DNA of 64,000 nt from a bacterium (lineage in GTDB: Bacteria; Hinthialibacterota; Hinthialibacteria; OLB16): NCBI GenBank assembly GCA_022072055.1, contig JAJVIK010000011.1, positions 1-64,000 of the forward strand. The letters run 5' to 3'. The translations under genes were made by a program, and so were the position numbers. How positions within the stretch are numbered: the first letter of the stretch is position 1; each line of letters opens with the position of its first letter. The notes under the pieces were generated by a model. The model saw nothing but the letters and a program-made list of their open reading frames with translations, ran no database searches and had not been told where the DNA came from. Positions 7,182-16,638 of this stretch are shown here, piece after piece.

Positions 7182-10024
7182 CATGGCAGCCGCTTGATCC
7201 GGACACCGGATTGCCGAAGGCTCCGGCCTTCGGCTCGGAAGTGGATCTCACCTTCACCTGGAACCGGAAGCCCGATCTGTGGGCTTTTGATGGGAGATTG
7301 TGGATTCACGCGGTGGAGAATGTCGCCTCCCTTTCCCACCTGCCCTTGCTTCAGGATTACCCGGAGGCAGCTTTGGCCCTGGTCTATGTGGAGGAGGCCA
7401 AGACCCTCACGGTTTCCGGTTCGCTGCCACCCGGCGGCGGGAAGGGTGTGTGGCGTGTTCAACTCGAAACCGTTCAAGGTCACGCCTATGACCTTGCCCT
7501 GGAGGTGGATCCCACCACAGTGCCATGGTCCGCGTCCGCCTCGCTGACCGACATCACCCTTCCCGTGGAGGAGGCTCTCGGGTACTTGCCGCTGGGCGAA
7601 GAGGTTCCCTCGGTGACCGGGGAACTTCAGGTGAAACGGCTTTCCGCTTCCGGTCGGATTGGAGAATGGGACCGTTGGCGCTTCGGGGTGAATGCTTCCA
7701 CTCGGATCGACGACCTTTATGTCCCCCCGCTCGACCGCTATCTCGCGGGGCTTACTCTGGACCTCGCCCTCGAAGGGACCTTGGAGGAATGGGCTGGAAC
7801 GGTTTCCGGCTCGATTGAGCAGATCGATGCCCGCCCGATCCCCGACCCCCTGCGCGGTTTCTCGACCCAGGGATTCGAGGTCAACGTGTCCCTCCCCAAG
7901 AAGCGCTTTTCCATCAAGGGGCCGTGGTCCCTTGATGACGCGGTTGGAAGCGCGGTTTCGGGGACGCTGGACTACAAGTCGAGCGGGGCCTTACGTCTTG
8001 AGGGGCGTATCAAGGGGCTGAACCTTGTTCGTCTGCACACATCTCTCGGTGGGAAGGGGGAAGTCTTCTTCGACCTGGCCGGCAATGTCCTTGAGGAAAC
8101 CCCATTTGCCTTGTCCGCTCGCATGTCGAGCGGGAGCCTCATATGGGGGAGCCAAGACTTGTCCCAACACACCGCCGAGGTGAGGGCCACGGCGCGGGCG
8201 AGCAAGGAAGGCAAGCTCGAATGGACTCATGTGGAGACCCGCTGGGGCCGCGCGCTTGAGGTCGAGCTCTCCGACCTTCACGCCGGCGCGGACAAACTTG
8301 AGGTGGGACGCGCGACCCTGAGTGGAGACCTCGCCGCGCTGAGTCAGTTCGCTCCTTCCCCGGCCTCCAACAAGGAGGTCTGGAAGTGGATCCACCCGCG
8401 TGATTGGAGCCTGGATGGCGGCATCGAGATCACACTCTTGCCCGCTCTCGGGATTCATGCCCGGAATGCCGAGTTCGACACCGGGCGGGGACTCAAGGGA
8501 CCGATCTCGTTTTCGTATGCCTCGGACACGCGCGAATGGACCTTCCGCTCTCCCGTGCTGCGATTCGCCCTGGATCAGGCGGTTAAGGGCCTGGCGATGG
8601 GGCGGCTGGACATCGAGGGGGACCTGCTCGCGAGCCTGGACCTTTCCGGACGGGTCCCTCAAGAGGGCAAACCGGGACCCTGGATCATGTCCGGCATACT
8701 GAACGGGGAAATCAAGGGCGCGAACGGCCTGGTCCTCGGACCCGGCGGGAAGGCGCCGGGCGAGCCGGCCTGGTGCAGTTGGCGAGACCTTAACGGAACC
8801 ATCGAGGCTCGTTGGGCGGAAGGCGAAATCACAAGATTGCAGGCCTCCTTGTTTGCCAAGCGGTGGGTCTTCTTCACTCGCCACCCCATGCATGATCGAC
8901 CCTATCCCGAAAGCCTCCCCACCCAAGCCAGTCTGGAAATCCTGGTCACCAAGAACCCCGGTCAGCCCTACACGGTCCGAGATGGCAAGGTGGTCCTGGG
9001 GGATGTCTCGCCGATTGTCGTTGAACTCCGAGGAACCGTGGACCAACGTGGCGGAGACTGGCTTGCCGAACTAGATGTGCGTGGGACTGGGAACGGCGCG
9101 AGCGCGACTCCTGTCTTTCGGGGCGTGAGAATGGGTGGAACAGGAACGCTGCTCGGGAAGCTGACTTCCGAGCCGGGCGGGCGGGTGATCTTCAACGGAG
9201 ACCTGCATTGCACGGGACTGGACTTTGAGCAAGTGGCGGTTCCGGTGCTTCTCAAGAATTGCCGGGGAGTCTTTTACCTTCGGGATGTGCGCTTGGATGA
9301 ATTGCTCGACCCGACTCGGTTCGAGCGGGTGCGACGCAGCCCCCCGCTGGAACGGGACCAGCCCGAAGCGCTCTCCGAGGCTTTCGAACGCTCCAAGAAG
9401 AGCCCGGTGAACCTGGAAATCAGCCATGCGACAGTGGGGTTGGGCCGGTATTCCGAGCTGAGCCTCCGAACCATTGTCCAGGGGGAGGTGCTTTACCTGA
9501 ACACGGCGGAGGGTGTGTTCGCGGAGGGAGGCTACCCGCTTCGGTTCACCGGTTTTGTCTACGCCCACCCCGGGATGGGACCGGTCTGGTCGATCCGAGG
9601 GCTTACGGAGCGGGTTCCGCTCACCATCGCGGTGCCCGGACTTTTTGACAGTGTCGGGATCTCCGAAAGAGCGCTTCGGGTGGATTTCTATCTGGTTCGC
9701 AAGCCACCGGGTCCCTCCATCCAGACCCGCCTCATCGAGCTGGATTTCCCGATCGGACGGCTCAGGGACCTCCCGGGGATCGGCCGGCTTCTGTTCCGAT
9801 GGACCCCTGACTCCCTGGGGGTTCAGACCCTGATCGTTCAGAAAGTGGACAACGGGGACTGGAGGATCATCAACCCCTTTGAAATTCCCGAAGGCTCCGA
9901 AATCCCCAGCTTCCTGTTTCTGGAGGTTCCCAAGCGGATCTTCGCCCCCATCCGCGACAAGGGAAAGGATTTCCTCGAGGGGGTTGGTGGGGGGATTCGG
10001 AGCTTCATCCGAGGGGATGAATAA
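7160..10024 (+). CDS. AsmA/TamB-like envelope protein, C-terminal part (-1 frame)
   Basis: About 950 codons in the -1 frame relative to the upstream part, joined at the A10 tract. No good start lies near its head: the first candidate is a TTG at 7211 without a ribosome-binding site, and sensible protein sequence (K-L-A-I-R-G-L-T-W-Q-P-L-D) extends upstream to the A run. The chain is rich in alternating hydrophobic/polar beta-strand patterns, and near the end has L-P-G-I-G-R-L-L-F-R-W followed by a W-R-I-I-N-P-F segment, the kind of C-terminal region found in AsmA-like proteins. It would sit in the periplasm, anchored by the N-terminal helix. The mtgA gene follows after 65 bases. Confidence 0.72.
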   Translation, partial: KLAIRGLTWQPLDPDTGLPKAPAFGSEVDLTFTWNRKPDLWAFDGRLWIHAVENVASLSHLPLLQDYPEAALALVYVEEAKTLTVSGSLPPGGGKGVWRVQLETVQGHAYDLALEVDPTTVPWSASASLTDITLPVEEALGYLPLGEEVPSVTGELQVKRLSASGRIGEWDRWRFGVNASTRIDDLYVPPLDRYLAGLTLDLALEGTLEEWAGTVSGSIEQIDARPIPDPLRGFSTQGFEVNVSLPKKRFSIKGPWSLDDAVGSAVSGTLDYKSSGALRLEGRIKGLNLVRLHTSLGGKGEVFFDLAGNVLEETPFALSARMSSGSLIWGSQDLSQHTAEVRATARASKEGKLEWTHVETRWGRALEVELSDLHAGADKLEVGRATLSGDLAALSQFAPSPASNKEVWKWIHPRDWSLDGGIEITLLPALGIHARNAEFDTGRGLKGPISFSYASDTREWTFRSPVLRFALDQAVKGLAMGRLDIEGDLLASLDLSGRVPQEGKPGPWIMSGILNGEIKGANGLVLGPGGKAPGEPAWCSWRDLNGTIEARWAEGEITRLQASLFAKRWVFFTRHPMHDRPYPESLPTQASLEILVTKNPGQPYTVRDGKVVLGDVSPIVVELRGTVDQRGGDWLAELDVRGTGNGASATPVFRGVRMGGTGTLLGKLTSEPGGRVIFNGDLHCTGLDFEQVAVPVLLKNCRGVFYLRDVRLDELLDPTRFERVRRSPPLERDQPEALSEAFERSKKSPVNLEISHATVGLGRYSELSLRTIVQGEVLYLNTAEGVFAEGGYPLRFTGFVYAHPGMGPVWSIRGLTERVPLTIAVPGLFDSVGISERALRVDFYLVRKPPGPSIQTRLIELDFPIGRLRDLPGIGRLLFRWTPDSLGVQTLIVQKVDNGDWRIINPFEIPEGSEIPSFLFLEVPKRIFAPIRDKGKDFLEGVGGGIRSFIRGDE

Positions 10025-10089
10025 GCCTGTTGTGATTTCCTACAGCCCTTTCCTTTTCCAGCCGATAACCGAGATGGAGAAGAGGGGCC

Positions 10090-11304
10090 ATGTTCCTGTT
10101 CCGCCTCACATTCGGCCTGGTTCGGTGGGCAACAAAACTTTGCCTCTTGTTGCTCTTTGTGGCGGGGTCTGCCTTGGTTATTTACACCGCGTTCTGGCTC
10201 CCGGATGTTTCCCTACTGCGCAAGGACAACCCGGAGACCACCGCCTTCATGGAAGCGGCCAAGGCGAGGTTTCGCGAGGCGAATGACCGCCGCCAAGTTC
10301 GGCGGAAGTGGGTTCCGCTGGACCGCATTTCCCCTCATCTGGTCGAAGCCGTCCTGATCGCCGAGGATGACCGTTTCTTCCAGCACCAGGGGTTCGATTT
10401 CACCGAAATCTGGAACTCGGTTGAGACCAACTACCGCGCGGGGCGTTGGGTCCGCGGCGGCAGCACCCTGTCCCAGCAACTGGCCAAGAACCTTTACCTC
10501 TCCCCCGACAAGACCTTTACGCGCAAATTCAATGAAATGCTCCTCACGTGGAAGGTGGAGAAAAGCCTCTCCAAGAGCCGTATCCTGGAAATCTACCTGA
10601 ATGTCGTGGAGTGGGGCGGTGGCTGCTTCGGCGCGGAGGCCGCCTCACAGTACTACTTTTCGAAGCCCGCCTCCGCGCTCTCACCCCGAGAGGCGGCCAG
10701 CCTGGCTGCGCGACTGCCCAATCCGGATTTCCTGAATTCCGGCGGAGGGGAGGACCGTCGCAAGAAACGCGAGGCCCTCATCCTCGCGCGCCTCTCCAAG
10801 CGTGGCGAGTCGGAGCGCGCGCGAAAAGTGACAGCGGAGGAGGCCCCTCGGGTTGTGGGCGGTGTGAGGATTGATGCCAAGGGCCCGGGCCTCACCATGC
10901 TCCTTCCCGAACGCGAGAGGATGGTGGAGGGGGTGAACGAGGTGGGGGCGGCTGTTCGGGACCGGGTCGGGGGGCTGTTTACAGCTTGGAGTGGCCTAGT
11001 TCATTCAACCTCAAGCGCCATCAGCGCCCCCTCCGTGGATTCCGATCCGCCGCATCCGGAAGAGACCCCCGTCATCTCCAAGGTCGCCAAATCGGGAGAC
11101 TCAACTTCCGCGAGGCTCCCAGCATCCGGAGGATGGAAGGCGGTCCCGGAACTGGTCCGGTCCGAGAAGACGGGTCCCTCAAAAGAGTCTGCGACCGGTC
11201 CCTCCGCGCGCCCGGAAAGCGAACAGATTGGCTCGGGCAAGCCCACCCGCGCGGAACGTCTGCGGGATTCGCTCTCACGTCTTGAGAAGGCGCTTGGGAA
11301 CTGA
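10090..11304 (+). CDS. mtgA: Monofunctional biosynthetic peptidoglycan transglycosylase with long C-terminal extension
   Basis: 404 residues. An N-terminal membrane helix (residues 15-36) is followed by a GT51 domain: the catalytic E-D-D-R-F-F-Q-H-Q-G-F-D at 92-103, R-G-G-S-T-L-S-Q-Q-L-A-K-N-L-Y at 122-136 and K-S-L-S-K-x-R-I-L-E-I-Y-L-N. GT51 enzymes polymerise lipid II into glycan strands on the outer face of the inner membrane. There is no transpeptidase domain, so it is MtgA-like. MtgA proteins usually end soon after the catalytic domain (about 240 residues); here about 160 more Ser/Pro/Glu-rich, probably disordered residues follow. Good start with AGAAGAGG upstream. Confidence 0.92.
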   Translation: MFLFRLTFGLVRWATKLCLLLLFVAGSALVIYTAFWLPDVSLLRKDNPETTAFMEAAKARFREANDRRQVRRKWVPLDRISPHLVEAVLIAEDDRFFQHQGFDFTEIWNSVETNYRAGRWVRGGSTLSQQLAKNLYLSPDKTFTRKFNEMLLTWKVEKSLSKSRILEIYLNVVEWGGGCFGAEAASQYYFSKPASALSPREAASLAARLPNPDFLNSGGGEDRRKKREALILARLSKRGESERARKVTAEEAPRVVGGVRIDAKGPGLTMLLPERERMVEGVNEVGAAVRDRVGGLFTAWSGLVHSTSSAISAPSVDSDPPHPEETPVISKVAKSGDSTSARLPASGGWKAVPELVRSEKTGPSKESATGPSARPESEQIGSGKPTRAERLRDSLSRLEKALGN

Positions 11305-11336
11305 TACCTGTTTTCCTGAAAGGGGGCCACGATTAG

Positions 11337-12518
11337 ATGCCCCTCGCGCCCGCCCCACCCGAAATGGACCTCGAAATCCTCACTGTCGCGGTTTACCCAC
11401 GCCTGGGAGGGATGACCAGCTGGATCGATCAGGTCGCGCACGGGCTTGCGCGGCTTGGCTGGAGGGTCCGTCTGATCGGAATTTCCGATGATTTCTCCAG
11501 TGTGTACGACAACGCCCCCTTTGAGACCATCCACCTCCCCATGGTCTCACCCGAAAGGGACCGGTTCGGTCCCCTGAGTCGGCTCGCTCGCTGGCGGGAG
11601 GCTCACAGGATGCTCCTCAAGTGGTGCAAGGATCAGCCGAAACCACGCCTGCGCCTCTCCGATTCGACTCCCGGAGTGCTCCAGACAACCCGGCGGCTCT
11701 CTCAAGACGATCAAGTTCCTTGGGCGGTCCTCGCGGGAGGGGACATCTTCTCCGAAACCAAGGGCGCTCCTCTCTCTCCGCTCCTCCACTCCCGCCTGCG
11801 AAGTCATCTGAACGCCGCCAAGTCCATTTTCGTGGATGGACCGGACCTCAGGGAGTCCCTGGGGCGGAGCGGAATCGCGCGCGACAAGCTCCATGTCCTG
11901 TACCATGGCGTCTCCGAAGAGGCCTTCAGCGTCTCCTCCGATCCCCCGGAGTTCTTCTCCCATGATTCAGGGCCGCGCTTGGCATGGCATGGGCGCCATG
12001 TTGAGGACGCGGGTCCGTTTCGGTTCCTGGAAATCCTCAAGAGGATTCCAGATGCCCAAGGATTGCTCGCTGGGGATGGTCCACTACGTCCCGAAATCCT
12101 AGAGCGGATCCAACCGTTCGGAAACCGCTGCGCCTGGGTGGGCCCGCTCCCACCCCCCGATTTGGGGCGTTTTCTCGCCGAGGGGCAGTTTGGGGTTTAT
12201 CCCCTTCGGAACATGGCCGGTGTTCCCCGGGTTCTGCTCGAATCCATGGCCGCGGGTCTCGTTACTCTCACCTTGGAAACCGGAGCCTGCCGGGAACTGA
12301 TTCGACATGGGGAGAACGGTTTGGTTTGCCGGGATGAAAGCGATATGGCGGCGACTCTGGAGGGACTCCACCGAAATCCCGAAGCGCGACGGAGCATCGG
12401 ACTTGCCGCGCGTGAAACCATCCGGAGCCGGTGGAGCGAGGAGGCCAGCATCCGCGCGACCGCGAGGGCCTTCGAGGAATTGCTCGGAGCCTCGGGCCTT
12501 CGTGGGAGGCAACCGTGA
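11337..12518 (+). CDS. GT4 family glycosyltransferase
   Basis: 393 residues with the two-Rossmann GT-B layout. The N-terminal half opens with I-L-T-V-A-V-Y-P-R-L-G-G-M-T-S-W, the G-G-M/I-x-x loop common in glycosyltransferase family 4. The C-terminal half has A-G-D-G-P-L-R-P, then G-V-Y-P-L-R-N-M-A-G-V-P-R-V-L-L-E-S-M-A-A-G-L, the E-x7-E-like nucleotide-sugar binding region. It is soluble or peripheral and transfers a sugar from an NDP donor. It overlaps the next glycosyltransferase by four bases (GTGA), and the pair follows mtgA by 32 bases, suggesting surface glycan assembly. Specific donor and acceptor are unknown. Confidence 0.85.
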   Translation: MPLAPAPPEMDLEILTVAVYPRLGGMTSWIDQVAHGLARLGWRVRLIGISDDFSSVYDNAPFETIHLPMVSPERDRFGPLSRLARWREAHRMLLKWCKDQPKPRLRLSDSTPGVLQTTRRLSQDDQVPWAVLAGGDIFSETKGAPLSPLLHSRLRSHLNAAKSIFVDGPDLRESLGRSGIARDKLHVLYHGVSEEAFSVSSDPPEFFSHDSGPRLAWHGRHVEDAGPFRFLEILKRIPDAQGLLAGDGPLRPEILERIQPFGNRCAWVGPLPPPDLGRFLAEGQFGVYPLRNMAGVPRVLLESMAAGLVTLTLETGACRELIRHGENGLVCRDESDMAATLEGLHRNPEARRSIGLAARETIRSRWSEEASIRATARAFEELLGASGLRGRQP

Positions 12519-13723
12519 ATCCGCCGATGCAGGCCGCGCGGGCGCGGATCGCCTATCTCGGTTCCAGCACCGCCACCGATGGCGGGGCCGAGCTGCGGTT
12601 GCTGCACATGGCGCGGAAGATGAGGGCCGAGTTTGAGGTGACGCTCTTCCTTCCGGATCAGGGCCCGCTATTCGAGGTCGCGCGCGCCCAGGGCATCTCG
12701 GTCATGAATCTGGATTTTCTTCGCCTGCGTCGCCACCGCGGGTTGGGTTGGATCAAGTGGTGGAAAAGCGTTCGGCGAGCTCGGAGACGATTCGCCGAGG
12801 AGCTAGTGACTCGAAAGGTCGAGCTGGTCCACTTCAATGACCTGATCGACCTTCCGTTCTACAGCGTGCCGCGCCGATTGGGGATCCCCGCGCTCTCTCA
12901 TCTCCGTTTCATCCTCGCCGACCCAACGGCGAAGGCTTTCTATCGTCGCCTTGCCAGGCAATCCAGGATCCGAGTCCTCCCCGTTTCCGCCGCCGTGGCC
13001 AAGGCCATGTTGCCGAACGACAAATCGATCCCACATCAAGTCCTTTATGACCCTTCGCCGGACCGAACCCTCTTTCGACCTTGCACCGAGGAGCTTCATG
13101 AGGAGCGACGGATGCTCCGCGCGAACTTCGGGTGGGGGGAGCGGGACTTCGTGGTGGGGATGGTCTCAAAGCTCCTGGAGGCCAAGGGCCACCTGAATTT
13201 TCTGTCGGTCGCGGAGAGGCTTGAACAACTTGGCCCCACCGGGTTCCGCTTTCTGATGGTGGCTGGGCCCTCGCCGGGCCGTGACCGGTACCGGCGGGAG
13301 GTTCTGCAGCGCGGCCAATCCCTTGCCACGGGGAGTTTTCAGTGGGTCCCCGGGGCCCCCCATGAGGAGGTCCCCAGGCTCCTTCGGGCCTCCGATTGTT
13401 TTCTGCACCTTCCCGATACCGAGGACAGCCTTCCGGGAGTGGTGCTGGAGGCGATGGCTTGCGGGCTACCGGTGGTTTCCTGGAGGAGCGGCGGGGTCCC
13501 GGAGGAACTGGAGGATGGCAAGGCGGGGGTCTTGCTTGAAGCGGGGGATCTCGAGGGCGTGGTCGAGGGGGTCCGAAGGCTCCGCGCGGACACAAACTTC
13601 CGAGATGAAGTGGTTCAACGGGCCTTGGAGCGTCTGGACACCACCTTTTCGGAGGAGGCCCACTTTGACCTCTTACGGGTCACCTATCGGAACGCCCTGG
13701 AACAAGCTCCGCCGCGTTGGTAA
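12515..13723 (+). CDS. GT4 family glycosyltransferase
   Basis: 402 residues from the GTG that overlaps the upstream stop; an ATG four codons later is the alternative. The head I-A-Y-L-G-S-S-T-A-T-D-G-G-A-E-L matches the GG-loop start of GT4 enzymes. The C-terminal domain has V-G-M-V-S-K-L-L-E-A-K-G-H, M-V-A-G-P-S-P-G, then L-H-L-P-D-T-E-D-S-L-P-G-V-V-L-E-A-M-A-C-G-L-P-V-V, the classical retaining GT4 donor-site block. It is one of two tandem glycosyltransferases and probably acts in the same glycan pathway. Sugar specificity cannot be deduced. Confidence 0.87.
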   Translation: MNPPMQAARARIAYLGSSTATDGGAELRLLHMARKMRAEFEVTLFLPDQGPLFEVARAQGISVMNLDFLRLRRHRGLGWIKWWKSVRRARRRFAEELVTRKVELVHFNDLIDLPFYSVPRRLGIPALSHLRFILADPTAKAFYRRLARQSRIRVLPVSAAVAKAMLPNDKSIPHQVLYDPSPDRTLFRPCTEELHEERRMLRANFGWGERDFVVGMVSKLLEAKGHLNFLSVAERLEQLGPTGFRFLMVAGPSPGRDRYRREVLQRGQSLATGSFQWVPGAPHEEVPRLLRASDCFLHLPDTEDSLPGVVLEAMACGLPVVSWRSGGVPEELEDGKAGVLLEAGDLEGVVEGVRRLRADTNFRDEVVQRALERLDTTFSEEAHFDLLRVTYRNALEQAPPRW

Positions 13724-13774
13724 GGTTCCACGCGTTCATTGTCCCGATTTTCCCCAAGGAGAGCCTCCGCCAAC

Positions 13775-16624
13775 ATGCTTCAGTTCCGCCTCTCTCTCTC
13801 TGTTTGCCTTCTGCTCCTGGTTTCGCGCGTTGCCTTTGCGGGGCCGACCTACTTGGATGACCAATTCACCCTTCCGGAGGGCTTTCACATCTACCGATAT
13901 GTGGAACCCTCGCACGTCAAGATTTCGTATTCCGCGGCCTTCGACCGGATCGGACGCCTTTATGTCGGCGATGGGGACCGGATCGTGCGCGTGAGCGACA
14001 CGGATTCGGATGGAGTCGCGGACAGCTTCGAATCGATCGCGGAGGGCTTCAAGGATCGCGGACCTCAGGGGCTCCTATTCCTGGGGGATCGGATCTTCGC
14101 CAATGGGGATAAGTCCAACTGGATCCTGGAGGATTTGGACGCCGATGGGATTCCAAGGACCCGGCGCAAGATCGGTGGACCGGTTGAAACCGGTGGCGAT
14201 CACCACGCGCACGCCTTCATCCGGGGTTTGGATGGGTACGTCTACTGGTTGGCCGGGAACGACAGTGGCTTCACCCCGGAGGGCCACATCACCGAGGAGA
14301 ATTCCCCGATCCGGAAGCCGCTTGGATCGACCGTGTTTCGGATCAGCCCGGATGGCGCCCGCTGGGAGGCCATCGGAACAGGCTGCCGGAATCCCTATGA
14401 CATCGCCGTGAATGACCTCGGGGAGATTTTCACCGTGGACAGCGACCACGAAGGGCAGATCGGACTCCCCTTCTATCGCCCGGTCCGAGTCACCCACTAC
14501 ACCGCCGGTTCGCGGATGGGATGGACCTCGTGGGGCGACGGCAAGTTGATGCCCTGTTTGATCGACAATCTCCCGGGCCTGTTCACGGTGGGGCGCGCCT
14601 CGCCGACCGGGGTTCTGTTCTACGAACACAAACAGTTCCCCGAACCCTACCGGGGCGCCCTTTTCATGGGGGACTACCTGAACAAGCGCGGCGAGACCCT
14701 TCGTTACGCCACCACGGGGCGGATTCTGGCGTTCCGCTTGAACCGTCAGGGGTCCACCTGGTCGGTTGATCAGGAGCTTTTCGCCGTCCCGAAGAAGGAG
14801 GCTGGCGTGGGACCGTCCTTCGCGGTGATTGACCTCGCGGTGGCCCCGGACGGCAGTCTTTTGGTCACCACCTCCGGGGATGGCGTATTCCGAATCTTCC
14901 ATGATCCCGAAGGCAAGGGTCCGAAGCCCTTGAACTTGGTCGCGGGACTTTCAGAAGGACTTTCCCCCGTGGAGGAGATTCTGGCGTATCCGCAGCCCGG
15001 GGAGACCTGGGCCCTGCCGAGGTTGGAGCAACTCGCCCAAGAGGTGAACCCCGCCTCTCTGGTCTTGGACGCCAGCCGTCCAACCAAGGACCGTCTCCGC
15101 CTCTTCCAATTGGTTGCGCCCAAGTTCGCCGAGCTACCCTCGGATTTCCTTTCGACCCTTTCCCGCGACCAGGCTCCCGAGATGCGCGCCCAGGCGGCTT
15201 GGCTGGTGGGGTTGAGAGCGAGGCTTGAGGAGCAGCCGCTCCTGATCCCCCTTCTCAGGGATCCCGATGGGTTGGTGCGGAGACGAGCCGCCGAGGCGCT
15301 GGCGCGCCTTCCGGAGGACCAGCCCGTGGAGCCGATCCTTCCCCTCCTCATGGAGGAGGACCGCTGGGTTCGTTTCGCTGGGATGCACGCTCTTTCGCAC
15401 CGAGACCCGAACAAGTGGGTGAAGACCCTTCTCACCAAACGGCCTCCGAGGATGGTGGCCGCCGCGCTCGTGGCGCTCTCCTGGACCGCCGAGGGGGAGA
15501 ACCCGAGCGCGGAGACCAAGGCCGCGGCGGCGCGCTCCTTGGACTGGCTGTGGCTATCGGTTCAACGAGGAGTGGACCGTGAGCGGGCGCTCGAAAACCT
15601 CCGCGTGACTCGAATTTGGAAACCCCTTCTGGATGATGGGGCGCTTGCGGGGATTTGCGAAAAGGTTCAGCCCGTGCTCGCGCATTCCGACCTTGATGTC
15701 CTCACCGAGGCCACCCATCTGGTGGGCGCTCTACGCTGCTCGGAGGCTGTTCCGATCCTCGCGCGCAGGTTTCAGGAAATCGAGGATCCGGTTTTGCAGC
15801 TGCTGATCATGGACCAGCTGGCCTCGATCAAGGACGGCTGGACTCCCGCGCTGGAGGCGGATGCCATCACCTGGTTGGATGCCTCGGATGAGGGCTGGCA
15901 CGGGGACCGTCGCGGCAAGGGGACCAGCTACCCCGATTGGTGGAACCGGATTGTGACCACGTTCATCGACAACCACGCCCAACCTGTTCTCGCGCGCCTC
16001 GCGGAATTCAATCTCACCGGTCCCTTCGGCGCGGCGGCCCTGGCCAAGGCGGAAAAGGGGGGCGCTCCAAGCTCCGTGGACCTCGAAGGACTAAAGAAGG
16101 TCCGGGAGGAGCGTCTGGACAATCGAAGGCGAGAGCTTCCCCCCTCCGAGGGGATTCAGCACTCCAACGCGGAAATCCGGGAATTCGTGCTGTCCAAAGC
16201 GGTCGATGGCGGGTCGGTCGAGCTCGGCAAGGAGATCTTTCAATACCAGTGCATGACCTGCCACGATCCGAAGTCGGCGCAGTCCCGCCGCGGTCCCAAT
16301 CTGGACGCCATCCGCGCGGCCACCCCCGAGCTGTTGATCGATTCCATCCTCGAGCCCAACCGGTCGGTGAAGCCGGAGTTCCGCAACCACCTGGTGACTC
16401 TCGCGGATGGCGAGGTGGTGACTGGGCTGCCCATCGAGGAGAGCGAGACTGAAGTGGTGTATGCCGGAGAGGGCGAACCGCGCCGTTTGAGCCGTGAGGA
16501 AATCGAACGCGTGGATATCAGCCAATTCTCCCCGATGCCGGAAAACCTGCTCAATGTCCTTTCCTGGAATGAAATCCGCGACCTGTGGGCGTATCTGCGT
16601 GGGGGCGAAAAACAGGGGAAATAG
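13775..16624 (+). CDS. PVC-type membrane-bound dehydrogenase with HEAT repeats and C-terminal CxxCH haem domain
   Basis: 949 residues from ATG 13775, which has AAGGAGAG upstream and a signal peptide (L-L-L-L-V-S-R-V-A-F-A). Residues 25-380 form a beta-propeller dehydrogenase-like domain (F-D-R-I-G-R-L-Y-V-G-D-G-D, G-T-G-C-R-N-P-Y-D-I-A-V-N) of the type named PVC membrane-bound dehydrogenase. A HEAT-repeat region follows (about 440-740), then a cytochrome-c-like domain with F-Q-Y-Q-C-M-T-C-H near residue 825. This order is characteristic of Planctomycetes/Verrucomicrobia and relatives, where the proteins are thought to oxidise sugars or related substrates in the periplasm. It stands alone after the glycosyltransferases and converges on the next gene. 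Confidence 0.9.
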   Translation: MLQFRLSLSVCLLLLVSRVAFAGPTYLDDQFTLPEGFHIYRYVEPSHVKISYSAAFDRIGRLYVGDGDRIVRVSDTDSDGVADSFESIAEGFKDRGPQGLLFLGDRIFANGDKSNWILEDLDADGIPRTRRKIGGPVETGGDHHAHAFIRGLDGYVYWLAGNDSGFTPEGHITEENSPIRKPLGSTVFRISPDGARWEAIGTGCRNPYDIAVNDLGEIFTVDSDHEGQIGLPFYRPVRVTHYTAGSRMGWTSWGDGKLMPCLIDNLPGLFTVGRASPTGVLFYEHKQFPEPYRGALFMGDYLNKRGETLRYATTGRILAFRLNRQGSTWSVDQELFAVPKKEAGVGPSFAVIDLAVAPDGSLLVTTSGDGVFRIFHDPEGKGPKPLNLVAGLSEGLSPVEEILAYPQPGETWALPRLEQLAQEVNPASLVLDASRPTKDRLRLFQLVAPKFAELPSDFLSTLSRDQAPEMRAQAAWLVGLRARLEEQPLLIPLLRDPDGLVRRRAAEALARLPEDQPVEPILPLLMEEDRWVRFAGMHALSHRDPNKWVKTLLTKRPPRMVAAALVALSWTAEGENPSAETKAAAARSLDWLWLSVQRGVDRERALENLRVTRIWKPLLDDGALAGICEKVQPVLAHSDLDVLTEATHLVGALRCSEAVPILARRFQEIEDPVLQLLIMDQLASIKDGWTPALEADAITWLDASDEGWHGDRRGKGTSYPDWWNRIVTTFIDNHAQPVLARLAEFNLTGPFGAAALAKAEKGGAPSSVDLEGLKKVREERLDNRRRELPPSEGIQHSNAEIREFVLSKAVDGGSVELGKEIFQYQCMTCHDPKSAQSRRGPNLDAIRAATPELLIDSILEPNRSVKPEFRNHLVTLADGEVVTGLPIEESETEVVYAGEGEPRRLSREEIERVDISQFSPMPENLLNVLSWNEIRDLWAYLRGGEKQGK

Positions 16625-16638
16625 CGCATCCTCCGCCC

